DNA from: Roseinatronobacter thiooxidans
GTDB taxonomy: Bacteria; Pseudomonadota; Alphaproteobacteria; Rhodobacterales; Rhodobacteraceae
DNA: 64,000 bases
NCBI RefSeq assembly: GCF_001870675.1
Contig: NZ_MEHT01000044.1
Coordinates: 1-64,000 of the forward strand
Direction of reading: 5' to 3'
Shown here: positions 42,676 to 51,126 of the stretch, piece by piece
Layout of the letters: every line of letters begins with the position of its first letter
How positions within the stretch are numbered: the first letter of the stretch is position 1
Notes under the pieces: model-generated
What the model saw: the letters and a program-made list of their open reading frames with translations, nothing else
The model's database searches: none
What the model was told of the DNA's origin: nothing
Position numbers and translations under genes: made by a program

Positions 42676-43707
42676 ATGAGCAACGCATTCACAGAACTGC
42701 TGGCACAGCGTGACTGGCTTTTGGCCGATGGCGCGACAGGAACCAATCTGTTCAATATGGGGCTGGCCTCTGGCGATGCGCCGGAATTGTGGAATGTCGA
42801 TGCACAGGACAAAATCCTTACCCTCTATCGTAACGCGGTCGAGGCCGGTTCGGACCTGTTTCTGACCAATACATTCGGCGGCAATGCCAGCCGCTTGAAG
42901 TTGCATGACGCGCAAAGCCGCGTGCATGAATTGAACAAGGCCGGCGCGGAACTGGGGCGCGAGATTGCGGATAAATCCGGGCGTCGGGTGATTGTCGCAG
43001 GCTCTGTCGGGCCTACGGGTGACATAATGGCCCCGATGGGGTCGCTGACGCATGAACTGGCTGTCGAGATGTTCCACGAACAGGCCGAAGGGCTGAAGGC
43101 AGGCGGGGCGGATGTGCTATGGGTCGAGACGATCTCGGCCCCCGAAGAATACAAAGCGGCTGCCGAAGCCGCCGCTTTGGCAGGCATGCCATGGTGCGGC
43201 ACGATGAGTTTCGACACGGCCGGGCGCACGATGATGGGTGTCACCTCTGCCGCGATGTCGCAGATGGTGCATAAGCTGAAACACAAGCCATTGGCATTTG
43301 GCGCAAATTGCGGGGTCGGCGCGTCTGACCTGCTGCGCACAGTGCTGGGCTTTGTCGAGGCGGACAGCGAGCTGCCCATCATCGCCAAGGGCAATGCAGG
43401 CATTCCGAAATACCATGACGGGCATATCCATTATGACGGCACGCCCGCGCTTATGGCCGATTATGCGGTGCTGGCCCGCGATTGCGGCGCGCGCATTATT
43501 GGCGGATGCTGTGGCACCATGCCCAACCACCTGCGCGCCATGCGCGAGGCGTTGGAAACCCGCGCCCCCGGCCCGCGCCCGTCGCTAGAGGCGATTACGC
43601 AGGCGCTTGGCGGGTTCTCCTCGGCGGTTGATGGCACCGAAGAGGGCGGCGACACCACAGCACGCGCCGCGCGCACAAGCGGACGGCGCCGCCGCAGCGA
43701 TGCGTAA
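42676..43707 (+). CDS. bmtB: Homocysteine S-methyltransferase (BmtB type)
   Basis: The 343-residue protein corresponds to the homocysteine-binding domain of MetH/BHMT: LLADGATGTNLFNMGL at the N-terminus, DLFLTNTFGGNASRLKLH, VAGSVGPTGDIM, and three zinc-binding cysteines (C212 in GANCG, C278 and C279 in GGCCG). It transfers a methyl group to homocysteine to make methionine. The C-terminal 45 residues are a low-complexity Arg-rich tail (RTSGRRRRSDA). The next gene is a corrinoid protein, so the methyl donor is probably methyl-cobalamin carried by that protein. In Phaeobacter and relatives such separate proteins replace full-length MetH. Annotation as betaine-homocysteine methyltransferase is the alternative. 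Confidence 0.88.
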   Translation: MSNAFTELLAQRDWLLADGATGTNLFNMGLASGDAPELWNVDAQDKILTLYRNAVEAGSDLFLTNTFGGNASRLKLHDAQSRVHELNKAGAELGREIADKSGRRVIVAGSVGPTGDIMAPMGSLTHELAVEMFHEQAEGLKAGGADVLWVETISAPEEYKAAAEAAALAGMPWCGTMSFDTAGRTMMGVTSAAMSQMVHKLKHKPLAFGANCGVGASDLLRTVLGFVEADSELPIIAKGNAGIPKYHDGHIHYDGTPALMADYAVLARDCGARIIGGCCGTMPNHLRAMREALETRAPGPRPSLEAITQALGGFSSAVDGTEEGGDTTARAARTSGRRRRSDA

Positions 43708-43861
43708 CTTGACCGACGTTTCGTCATAATTCTGTGGGCACGCGTCGTCTGAACGCAGGCCCATGTCGCAATTGGGACAGTGCCATGCGGCATTTTGTCC
43801 GAAAGCGGATGCAGTCCATAGTTTAACCGCCCCTACCGGCATGCCTTGAAAGGTTGCTTTC

Positions 43862-44563
43862 ATGTCTGAAGAAGACGACATCATCCTCGCTGATCTGTCT
43901 GACGAAGAACTTGTCGAACAGATGATGGATGACCTGTATGATGGTCTGAAAGAAGAGATTGAGGAGAGTGTGAACATTCTTCTCGAACGCGGCTGGACGC
44001 CCTATGATATTCTGACCAAAGCGCTGGTGGCGGGCATGACGATTGTCGGCCACGACTTCCGCGATGGCATTCTGTTTGTGCCCGAAGTGCTGCTGGCCGC
44101 CAATGCAATGAAGGGCGGCATGTTCATCCTCAAGCCGCTGCTGGTCGAAACCGGCGCGCCGCGCATGGGCAAGATGGTGATCGGCACTGTGAAGGGCGAT
44201 ATTCATGATATCGGCAAAAACCTTGTCGCCATGATGATGGAAGGCGCAGGGTTTGAGGTTGTTGATCTGGGGATCAACAACTCGGTTGAAAGCTATCTGG
44301 ATGCGCTGGAAAAGGAACAGCCCGACATTCTGGGCATGTCCGCACTTCTGACCACAACCATGCCCTATATGAAGGTCGTGATCGACACGCTGATCGCACA
44401 GAAAAAGCGCGATGATTACATCGTCTTGGTGGGTGGCGCGCCCCTGAACGAAGAGTTTGGCCGCGCAATCGGGGCAGATGCCTATTGCCGCGATGCCGCA
44501 GTCGCGGTCGAGACGGCCAAAGAATTCGTGCAGCGCAAGCATAACCAGATGGCGGCTGGCTGA
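43862..44563 (+). CDS. bmtC: Corrinoid (B12-binding) methyltransferase protein, BmtC type
   Basis: The 233-residue protein has an N-terminal helical cap (residues 12-95, with LTKALVAGMTIVGHDFRDGI and LFVPEVLLAANAMK) and a Rossmann-like cobalamin domain with GTVKGDIHDIGKN; D113-x-H115-x-x-G118 is the base-off cobalt ligand motif. This is the layout of MetH's B12 module and of MtaC/MtbC corrinoid proteins. It lies 154 bp after bmtB and ends at a strong terminator. Together they supply two of the modules of methionine synthase; the methyl-tetrahydrofolate domain and the reactivation partner are not in the window. Confidence 0.9.
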   Translation: MSEEDDIILADLSDEELVEQMMDDLYDGLKEEIEESVNILLERGWTPYDILTKALVAGMTIVGHDFRDGILFVPEVLLAANAMKGGMFILKPLLVETGAPRMGKMVIGTVKGDIHDIGKNLVAMMMEGAGFEVVDLGINNSVESYLDALEKEQPDILGMSALLTTTMPYMKVVIDTLIAQKKRDDYIVLVGGAPLNEEFGRAIGADAYCRDAAVAVETAKEFVQRKHNQMAAG

Positions 44564-44590
44564 ATTCTGGCTGGTGGTTTTGAAATTGAA

Positions 44591-44623
44591 AGCGGGCTGA
44601 CCGATGGTCAGCCCGCTTTTTTG
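44591..44623 (+). terminator. Rho-independent terminator after bmtC
   Basis: AGCGGGCTGACC (44591-44602), loop GAT, GGTCAGCCCGCT (44606-44617) form a perfect 12-bp stem, followed by a T-run to about 44622. The bases after it (TTGAGTATTTTTGGCAAG and on) recur after another terminator near 51.85 kb. Confidence 0.92.
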
Positions 44624-44654
44624 AGTATTTTTGGCAAGAAAATGAAGCTGTCGT

Positions 44655-45464
44655 TCAGTCCACAAAGGCTTTTTCGACGACATATTCGGCAGGCGACGAA
44701 TTCGCCCCCTCATTCAGGCCCGCATCTTCAAGGATTTTCTTGATATCTAGGTTGAAGCCAAGCGAGCCGCAGACCATCGCGCGGTCTATGCTTGGGTCAA
44801 GGGGCGGGATGTTCAGGTCGGTGAACACTTTGCCAGAAGACAGATTGTCAGTCACACGCCCCATGCGCACGCTGTCTTCGCGCGTGGTGGTGGGGTAATA
44901 CAGCAGCTTGTCGCCCACCAATTCGCCAATCAGCGGGTCATCCGGCAGCGCTTCGATCAGATCGCGGCCATAGGTCAGTTCGGCCACCTCGCGGCAGGTA
45001 TGCATGACGATGACCTGCTCATATTTCTCCCATGTCTCTGGGTCGCGCAGCAGCGAGGCGAAAGGCGCGATGCCCGTGCCTGTGGCCAGCATCCACAACC
45101 GCTTGCCCGGCAGCAGCGCATCAAGCACCAGCGTGCCCACGGGCTTGGGCCGCAAGATCAGGTCATCCCCGGGCTGGATGTGCTGCAAGCGCGATGTCAG
45201 CGGGCCGTCAGGCACTTTGATGGAATAGAATTCCAACTCCTCATCCCAAGACGGCGATGCGATGGAATAGGCGCGCAAGAGGGGTTTGCCATTGTCGCCC
45301 AGCAATCCGATCATGACAAACTCCCCCGAGCGGAACCGCAAAGACCGGGGCCGTGTACAGCGAAAGGCAAACAGATGGTCGGTGTAATGGGTCACCGATG
45401 TGACGGTTTGCGCATCTGGCAAAGTGGGGGTCGGTTTGGGGGCGATTGCGCTATGTTCGGTCAT
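44655..45464 (-). CDS. fpr: Ferredoxin/flavodoxin-NADP reductase Fpr
   Basis: Fpr transfers electrons between NADPH and ferredoxin or flavodoxin through FAD. The 269-residue protein has the FAD motif LLRAYSIASPSWDEELEF, the NADP motif LWMLATGTGIAPFASLLRDP, MVCGSLGFNLDIKKILEDAG, and the C-terminal YVVEKAFVD that closes over the flavin in bacterial-type FNR. The N-terminal extension of about 20 residues is Pro-rich. The ATG at 45464 lies 83 bp from a perfect FnrL-type box at 45548-45561, so oxygen-dependent control is likely. In Rhodobacter capsulatus the homologous enzyme takes part in oxidative stress and nitrogen fixation. Confidence 0.95.
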   Translation of the reverse strand: MTEHSAIAPKPTPTLPDAQTVTSVTHYTDHLFAFRCTRPRSLRFRSGEFVMIGLLGDNGKPLLRAYSIASPSWDEELEFYSIKVPDGPLTSRLQHIQPGDDLILRPKPVGTLVLDALLPGKRLWMLATGTGIAPFASLLRDPETWEKYEQVIVMHTCREVAELTYGRDLIEALPDDPLIGELVGDKLLYYPTTTREDSVRMGRVTDNLSSGKVFTDLNIPPLDPSIDRAMVCGSLGFNLDIKKILEDAGLNEGANSSPAEYVVEKAFVD

Positions 45465-45547
45465 TCGGTCTGCTTTCCCTTGAAAGGTGGCGCATCATCC
45501 TGCGCGGGGCATTTGGCCTTGGCTATCTGTCACGGCGTATTTACGCC

Positions 45548-45561
45548 TTGATTCACATCAA
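45548..45561. promoter_or_regulatory. Perfect FNR/FnrL-type box
   Basis: TTGAT-TCAC-ATCAA matches the consensus TTGAT-N4-ATCAA exactly. It lies in the 224-bp divergent gap between fpr (83 bp away) and the Lrp-type regulator (127 bp to the GTG start). It should bind FnrL or a related Crp/Fnr regulator under low oxygen. Which gene it serves is not shown by sequence alone. Confidence 0.75.
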
Positions 45562-45688
45562 GATCAAGTCAGGGCTTTTTCATAAATCGCCGCGCATGTA
45601 AAATATAATTCCACAACCCTTGCAGTCACCTTGCAAATATCAGAATAATTTTCTATCCACCTGCGAAATGATAGAAAGGATTACGCAA

Positions 45689-46165
45689 GTGGCCCATGAT
45701 CTGGATGAATTGGATCGCCGGATTCTGATAGAATTGCAACAAGATGCCAGCCAGTCACTGGATGATATCGCGCGCAAGGTCAGTTCCAGCAAGACACCTG
45801 TGTGGAATCGCATCCGAAAATTGCGCAAGGCGGGCATTATCACGCGCGACACTGTGCTGCTGGACCCGGAGGCGCTGGGGCTGGAGGCCTGTTTCTTCGT
45901 TCTGGTGCGCACCTCGGCGCATGAGGCCGACTGGCAGGCGCGGTTTCTGCATGCCGTGCGCGCCCGACCAGAGGTGATGGAGGCCCACAGGCTTGCAGGT
46001 GATATCGACTATTTGCTGAAAGTGCGCGTGCCCAATGCACGGGCCTATGACCGCTTCTATCAGGCGCTGATCTCAGAGGTGACGATTCACAATGTCACCG
46101 CATTGCTGTCGATGGAAGAGATCAAATTCACAACCGAATTGCCGCTTGAGCACACGAAAAGCTGA
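45689..46165 (+). CDS. Lrp/AsnC-family transcriptional regulator
   Basis: A 158-residue protein with an N-terminal HTH (LDELDRRILIELQQDASQSL, then IARKVSSSKTPVWNRIRKLR) and a C-terminal RAM ligand-binding domain (ACFFVLVRTSAHEADWQARF, VMEAHRLAGDIDYLLKVRVP). I chose the GTG at 45689 because AGAAAGGA lies eight bases upstream; the in-frame ATG at 45668 has no ribosome site. The ligand is probably an amino acid. It is divergent from fpr and shares the gap with an FnrL box. It could regulate itself and fpr, but no classic Lrp operator is evident. Confidence 0.88.
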   Translation: MAHDLDELDRRILIELQQDASQSLDDIARKVSSSKTPVWNRIRKLRKAGIITRDTVLLDPEALGLEACFFVLVRTSAHEADWQARFLHAVRARPEVMEAHRLAGDIDYLLKVRVPNARAYDRFYQALISEVTIHNVTALLSMEEIKFTTELPLEHTKS

Positions 46166-46244
46166 TCGGCGCGGCGCATAAACCCGATGGCAGATTGCAT
46201 GATCTGGCCTATGCTGAGGGCGTTTAAACATGCAGGAGGGCGCG

Positions 46245-46853
46245 ATGCGCTATTTTTTGGCCCCTTTCATTTTCATGGCCACATTGGGCGCCGCACAGGC
46301 CCAACCGTTTCCGCAATTGTATGATGTGCAGGATGTGGCCGCCAGTGATGCGCTGAACATCCGCGCAGAGCCATCAGCCAGCGCCGCGATTATCGGCACA
46401 TTGGCGCATGATGCGCAAAGCATCGAAGTCGTGGAAGGCAACGAAACTGGCAATTGGGGGCGTGTGAACAGTGGCGAAGGAGCGGGCTGGGTCAATCTGC
46501 GCTATATGAGCGCGCGCGGGGTACATATTGACAATTACAACCTGCCCGACGGGCTGTTTTGCTTTGGCACCGAGCCGTTCTGGTCTGCCTCGAACATTGG
46601 TGGTGCCTTGCATTATGACACGCCAGATGCGCCCGGTCAGGATATGCCCGTGTGGATTGCACAAGATAGCGGCATTGCAGATGATCTGCGGCGCATGGTG
46701 CATATGGGCGGGATCGGCGGGCAGGCAACGGCCTTTATCTACCCCGCAAGCTGCAATGACGGGATGAGCGACCGCTCATACGGGCTGGCGATCAGCCTGA
46801 TGACCGCGCCCGACGCGCCCCTGCGCAGCGGGTGTTGCACGCTTAGTCGCTAA
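46245..46853 (+). CDS. Exported SH3-domain protein with COG3650-like C-terminus
   Basis: The 202-residue protein has a signal peptide (MRYFLAPFIFMATLGAAQAQ), a bacterial SH3 domain (about residues 25-90: ALNIRAEPSASAAIIGTL to GEGAGWVNLRYMS), and a C-terminal domain with LFCFGTEPFWSASN, a pattern also found in COG3650-type membrane-associated proteins. A second cysteine pair (GCC) lies at the C-terminus. It should be periplasmic; SH3 domains of this type often bind cell-wall peptides. The start is the ATG at 46245, with GGAGG five bases before it. The last 11 bp overlap the DUF1499 gene on the other strand. Confidence 0.75.
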   Translation: MRYFLAPFIFMATLGAAQAQPFPQLYDVQDVAASDALNIRAEPSASAAIIGTLAHDAQSIEVVEGNETGNWGRVNSGEGAGWVNLRYMSARGVHIDNYNLPDGLFCFGTEPFWSASNIGGALHYDTPDAPGQDMPVWIAQDSGIADDLRRMVHMGGIGGQATAFIYPASCNDGMSDRSYGLAISLMTAPDAPLRSGCCTLSR

Positions 46854-47307
46854 GCGCGGGACGGTCCAGCGCGGCGATCCACCGCTCTAACCGCGCGCGG
46901 TTATTGCCCATGTCGGAATGGCCAAAGCGCGCCCGCGCAAAGCCCAGCAGCATGGCCCCCTCGCCTGCCGGTTCGATCAGGATCGAGGTGTAATCGGGAA
47001 AGCCCATCAGGGGGGTGCGCGTGACATAGGTCATGTGATGCGCCTCCACAGACCCTGCAAGTAGCGTAGCCCCGTCTGCGCGCGCCACTTCATCCAGCCG
47101 CGCGGCCAAGGCGTCGGGGGGCATCTGAAACACTTGTGGCATGGCGTCGCCCCCCACCATGCGGATCAGGTGAAAATTCGGCGTGCCGGGCCGCGACACA
47201 AGGCGCGGGTCTTCGTGCCAGCGCGCAGGGTCTGACGGGGCAAGGCGGATATAAGCCGCAAGCGCCACAGCGGCCACCACAGCCCCCAGAAGTATAAGCT
47301 TGATCAT
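46843..47307 (-). CDS. DUF1499 family protein
   Basis: A 154-residue protein with an N-terminal membrane anchor (MIKLILLGAVVAAVALAAYI) and a DUF1499 domain, recognisable by the ending ARARFGHSDMGNNRARLERW and by the central ARADGATLLAGSVEAHHMTY and FPDYTSILIEP segments. Family function is unknown. The start overlaps the speB stop as ATGA, so it is translated after agmatinase. The link to agmatine metabolism is likely accidental, but the coupling is firm. It converges on the SH3 gene. Confidence 0.82.
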   Translation of the reverse strand: MIKLILLGAVVAAVALAAYIRLAPSDPARWHEDPRLVSRPGTPNFHLIRMVGGDAMPQVFQMPPDALAARLDEVARADGATLLAGSVEAHHMTYVTRTPLMGFPDYTSILIEPAGEGAMLLGFARARFGHSDMGNNRARLERWIAALDRPALSD

Positions 47308-48278
47308 GCGCAGCCCTTTTCCTGCAAACCCCGACAATAGAGGCAAATCAACTCCATGCCCACATGCGCGCCCATAATCGCGGTCACGCCCGCAGGGTCA
47401 TGGCCGGGTGACACTTCGACCACGTCGCCACCCTTCATGTTGATCCCTGACAATTCGCGCAGGATGACGGCCACCTGATTGGGGGTCAAGCCGTTCCAGA
47501 CAGGGGTGCCGGTTCCGGGCGCAAAGGCGGGATCGAGTGCGTCAATATCGAAACTCAGGTAGCATGGCGTCTGCCCCACGATGGCGCGCAGCTTTGCCGC
47601 CACCGCCTTTGGCCCGATCTCATGCGCCTCGAACGCGTCGATCACATGCAGGCCCAGATAATCCGCGCATTCGGTGCGAATCCCGATCTGGACCGACGTG
47701 GCCGGATTGACCAGCCCTTCGCGCACCGCCTTATACATCATCGTGCCATGGTCGATGCGCGCGGGGTCATCATCGGGCCAGAGGTCGGAATGGGCATCGA
47801 ACTGGATCACACTAAGCGGGCCGAACTTTGCCGCATGGGCGCGCAGAATGGGCAGGGTGATGTAATGATCCCCCCCCAGCACAAGCGTGCCCGCGCCCCC
47901 GTCAAGGATCGTGGCAATATGCGCGCGCAGGGTTTCGGGGAAGTCCTGAATGCGGGCAAAGTCAAAGGCCAGATCACCGTAATCGATGATGCTATACTCT
48001 GTCAGCGGGTCGAACCCCCAGCCATAGGGCGGGTAGCAGGGTTGCAGGCTGCTGGCCTCTCGGATCGCGCGCGGCCCCATGCGTGTGCCGGGACGGTGCG
48101 ACGTGGCCTGATCGAAAGGCACGCCGGTGACCGCCAAATGAACGCCTGTCAAATCCTTGGTATATCTGCGCCGCAAGAAGCTGGTCGCGCCGCCAAATGT
48201 GTTTTCAAAGGCCAGCCCTTGCAACGCTTGCCGCTGAAACGCGCCGTCAACTTCGGTGCCGGGTTTTTCGAATGCCAT
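47304..48278 (-). CDS. speB: Agmatinase SpeB (ureohydrolase family)
   Basis: SpeB splits agmatine into putrescine and urea with a dimanganese centre. The 324-residue protein has all the ureohydrolase metal motifs: GGDH, FDAHSDLW, and SFDIDALDPAFAPGTGTP, plus VQIGIRTE and GTMMYKAVREGLVN in the order seen in E. coli SpeB. An N-terminal extension of about 40 residues precedes TGVPFDQATSHRPG. AGAGGAAAAC precedes the ATG at 48278. It is divergent from an amine oxidoreductase gene, with 58 bp between starts. A guanidino-acid or guanidine hydrolase is the alternative; the VQIGIRTE region favours agmatinase. Confidence 0.88.
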   Translation of the reverse strand: MAFEKPGTEVDGAFQRQALQGLAFENTFGGATSFLRRRYTKDLTGVHLAVTGVPFDQATSHRPGTRMGPRAIREASSLQPCYPPYGWGFDPLTEYSIIDYGDLAFDFARIQDFPETLRAHIATILDGGAGTLVLGGDHYITLPILRAHAAKFGPLSVIQFDAHSDLWPDDDPARIDHGTMMYKAVREGLVNPATSVQIGIRTECADYLGLHVIDAFEAHEIGPKAVAAKLRAIVGQTPCYLSFDIDALDPAFAPGTGTPVWNGLTPNQVAVILRELSGINMKGGDVVEVSPGHDPAGVTAIMGAHVGMELICLYCRGLQEKGCA

Positions 48279-48336
48279 TTTGTTTTCCTCTGCCCTGACT
48301 TCAGTTATCTCTGCCAAAAGGCCGAAGGACAAGCAA

Positions 48337-49659
48337 ATGCTGTATGAAGCGACAGGGTATGAGCCCACGACATGGCCAGACAGCTATTGGCGTGCATCCA
48401 GCGCCCGCCTGCCCGGTTTTCCGCCGCTGGACGGCCAGACGCGCGCGGATGTGGCCATAATCGGCGCAGGCTATGCGGGGCTGAATGCCGCGCTGGAACT
48501 GGTCGAGGACCACAGCGCAAATGTCGTCGTGCTGGAAGCCGCCCAACCCGGCTGGGGTGCCTCGGGGCGCAATGGGGGGTTTTGCTGCCTTGGCGGCGCG
48601 CGGCTGGATGCGGGCCAGATCACGCGGCGCATGGGGCGGGATGCAGCGCAGGATTGGGACAGGTTTGAACATGCCGCCATCGCACGGGTGAAGGGCAATC
48701 TGGCGCGCTACCAGATTGACGCGCAAACGACCGAGCCGGGCGAGATGTTGCTTGCCGCAACCCCCCGCGCATGGGCGCAGATGCGAACACAGCCACTGCC
48801 ACAGGGCGGCGCGCTGCTGGACCGCGATGATCTGTGCGCGCAAGGACTGAACACCGGCACCTACTTGGGCGGTCGATATGTTCCGCAGGGCTTTGGCCTG
48901 CACCCGTATGCCTATGCCACAGGGCTGGCACGCGCGGCGCAACAGGCGGGCGTGCGGCTGCATGGCGAAAGCCGCGTGACGCAGATTGCGCCAAATCCCG
49001 AGGGTTGGCGGCTGAGCACTGCGACAGGGGCGGTTGTTGCGCGGCAAGTGCTGATTGCCAGCAACGGCTATAGCGACGAGCGCCTTGTCCCGTGGCTTGC
49101 GCGGCGCATTCTGCCTGCCATCTCGAACATATTGGTAACACGCCCCCTGACAAAGGCAGAGCTTCAGGCACAGGGCTGGACGCGGCATCTGATGGCCTAT
49201 GACGACCGCATCCTGCTGCATTACTTCCGCCTGTTGCCGGATAACCGCCTGATGTTCGGCGCGCGCGGGGGGCTGTCGTTTGAACCGGCCTCTGTCGCGC
49301 GCTTTGGCCAGCGCGCGCGGGCAGAGTTTGACCTGATCTTCCCGCAGTTCCGTCAGGCGGAAACCGAATTTGCATGGAACGGGCTGGTCTGCCTGACGGC
49401 CTCTCGCGCGCCCTATATCGGCCCGGTGCCGGGGGCAGAGGGGCTTTGGCTGGCGCTTGGCTGGCATGGCAACGGGGTGGCGGCGGCATCCGAAGGGGGG
49501 CGCTGTGCGGCGCGCGCCATTATGGGCGATGCGGGCGCACCCCCTGCCCTTGTGCGCCGCCCGCCCCCGCGCTTTGTGGCCCCGCGCAAATGGGCACTGG
49601 CTGCGGACATGGCCCTAGCTGGGCTGGTCGATGGCCCGATGCGCGCGCGCCCGAATTAA
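48337..49659 (+). CDS. FAD-dependent amine oxidoreductase (DAO family, PuuB-like)
   Basis: The 440-residue protein has the DAO-family FAD motif ADVAIIGAGYAGLNAALELV (about residues 38-57), the second flavin segment WGASGRNGGFCCLGGARLDA, and a C-terminal GLWLALGWHGNGVAAASEGG. The N-terminus YEPTTWPDSYWRASSARLPG fits the gamma-glutamylputrescine oxidase and related amine oxidase group. It probably oxidises a polyamine or amino-acid derivative. AAGGA precedes the ATG at 48337. It is divergent from speB and its stop overlaps the following aminotransferase by four bases, which fits an agmatine-putrescine pathway. Confidence 0.85.
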   Translation: MLYEATGYEPTTWPDSYWRASSARLPGFPPLDGQTRADVAIIGAGYAGLNAALELVEDHSANVVVLEAAQPGWGASGRNGGFCCLGGARLDAGQITRRMGRDAAQDWDRFEHAAIARVKGNLARYQIDAQTTEPGEMLLAATPRAWAQMRTQPLPQGGALLDRDDLCAQGLNTGTYLGGRYVPQGFGLHPYAYATGLARAAQQAGVRLHGESRVTQIAPNPEGWRLSTATGAVVARQVLIASNGYSDERLVPWLARRILPAISNILVTRPLTKAELQAQGWTRHLMAYDDRILLHYFRLLPDNRLMFGARGGLSFEPASVARFGQRARAEFDLIFPQFRQAETEFAWNGLVCLTASRAPYIGPVPGAEGLWLALGWHGNGVAAASEGGRCAARAIMGDAGAPPALVRRPPPRFVAPRKWALAADMALAGLVDGPMRARPN

Positions 49660-51050
49660 GCTGCGGCTTGCAACATCCCCTCGCGCTGCAAATGCGCATG
49701 GGTCTGGTCCAGCGTCTTGCGCGCCCGTGCGACCAATGCATCCATGTCATCTGTCGAGATCACCAAGGGCGGCGCGATGATCAATCGGTCCCCCACATGG
49801 CGCATGACCAGATTGTTGCCAAAGGAATATTCGCGCGCAATATATCCCACAGTCCCTGCCTCTGCAGCAAAGCGCGCGCGGCTGGCCTTGTCCGGCGTCA
49901 GCGCAAGGCTGGCCATCATCCCGCGCGAGACAGCCTCGCCCACCAGCGGGTGATCCGCCAGCGCCCCCCATGCCTGCGCCAGATAGGGTGCCGCCTCGGC
50001 CCGCACGCGCGCAATAATTCCTTCCTCTTCCAATATGCGCAGATTTTCCAGCGCGACCGCGGCCGCAACAGGATGGCCGGAATAGGTATAGCCGTGGTTG
50101 AACTCGTCTTGCGCAATGGTATGCGCCACCTCGTCACACACGATCGAGCCGCCGATGGGCTGGTAGCCCGAACTTAGCCCCTTGGCGATGGTCATGATAT
50201 GCGGGCGGATACCATAGCTTTGCGACCCGAACCAATGGCCCAGGCGGCCAAAGCCGGTGATCACCTCATCCGCGATCAGCAAGATGCCGTATTTGTCCAC
50301 AATACGCTGGATTTCGGGCCAGTAGCTGTCGGGCGGGATGATGACCCCCCCTGCCCCTTGCACCGGCTCGGCAATAAAGGCGGCGACGTTTTCGGCGCCC
50401 AGCTCAAGGATTTTCTCCTCCAGCTGGCGCGCGCGGGCCAGACCAAAAGCCTCGGGCGTCATCTCGCCTCCCTCACCCCACCAATAGGGCTGGTCGATAT
50501 GCACGATGCCCGGAATTGGCAGCCCGCCTTGCGCATGCATGCCCGCCATACCGCCCAGACTGCCCCCCCCCATGGTCGAGCCGTGATATCCGTTATGGCG
50601 CGCAATGATCGTGCGGCGCGCGGGCTGGCCTTTCAGCGCCCAATACTGGCGCACCATGCGGATATTGGTGTCATTCGCCTCTGAACCGGAGCAGGCGAAA
50701 AACACATGGTTCAGATCGCCCGGCGCAAGCTCTGCCAGTTTGGCCGCCAGCGTCAGGGCGGGCACATGGCTGGTCTGGAAGAAAGTGTTGTAATAGGGCA
50801 GCTCGCGCATCTGGCGCGCCGCCGCCTCGGCCAGTTCCTCGCGCCCATAGCCGATATTGACACACCACAGGCCTGCCATACCGTCAATCAGCTCGGCCCC
50901 GTCGCTATCTGTCAGGCGCACGCCCTTGGCGCGTGTGATGATCCGCGCGCCCTTCGCGCCCAAAGCCCCGTTTGCGGTGAAAGGGTGCATGTGATGGGCC
51001 GCATCCAGCGCCTGCAATTCAGCAGTCGGCGCAGTGTTGCTTAATGTCAT
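49656..51050 (-). CDS. Class III omega-aminotransferase (putrescine/amine-pyruvate type)
   Basis: The 464-residue protein is a fold-type I PLP enzyme of the class III group. Markers are HMHPFTANGALGAKGARIIT at the start, NHVFFACSGSEANDTNIRMV, IIARHNGYHGSTMGGGSLGG, the PLP aspartate in LLIADEVITGFGRLG, and the Schiff-base lysine in MTIAKGLSSGYQPIGG. Relatives include putrescine- and spermidine-pyruvate aminotransferases such as SpuC. It could transaminate putrescine from SpeB to 4-aminobutanal. AAAGGT precedes the ATG at 51050. A GntR regulator lies 76 bp upstream on the same strand. Confidence 0.87.
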   Translation of the reverse strand: MTLSNTAPTAELQALDAAHHMHPFTANGALGAKGARIITRAKGVRLTDSDGAELIDGMAGLWCVNIGYGREELAEAAARQMRELPYYNTFFQTSHVPALTLAAKLAELAPGDLNHVFFACSGSEANDTNIRMVRQYWALKGQPARRTIIARHNGYHGSTMGGGSLGGMAGMHAQGGLPIPGIVHIDQPYWWGEGGEMTPEAFGLARARQLEEKILELGAENVAAFIAEPVQGAGGVIIPPDSYWPEIQRIVDKYGILLIADEVITGFGRLGHWFGSQSYGIRPHIMTIAKGLSSGYQPIGGSIVCDEVAHTIAQDEFNHGYTYSGHPVAAAVALENLRILEEEGIIARVRAEAAPYLAQAWGALADHPLVGEAVSRGMMASLALTPDKASRARFAAEAGTVGYIAREYSFGNNLVMRHVGDRLIIAPPLVISTDDMDALVARARKTLDQTHAHLQREGMLQAAA

Positions 51051-51126
51051 GTGAATTTACCTTTTCAACGCAGATTTACGCGACAGGATACGCCGCGCCA
51101 AAGTCGCGTCAAGCAATTTGATCAAA

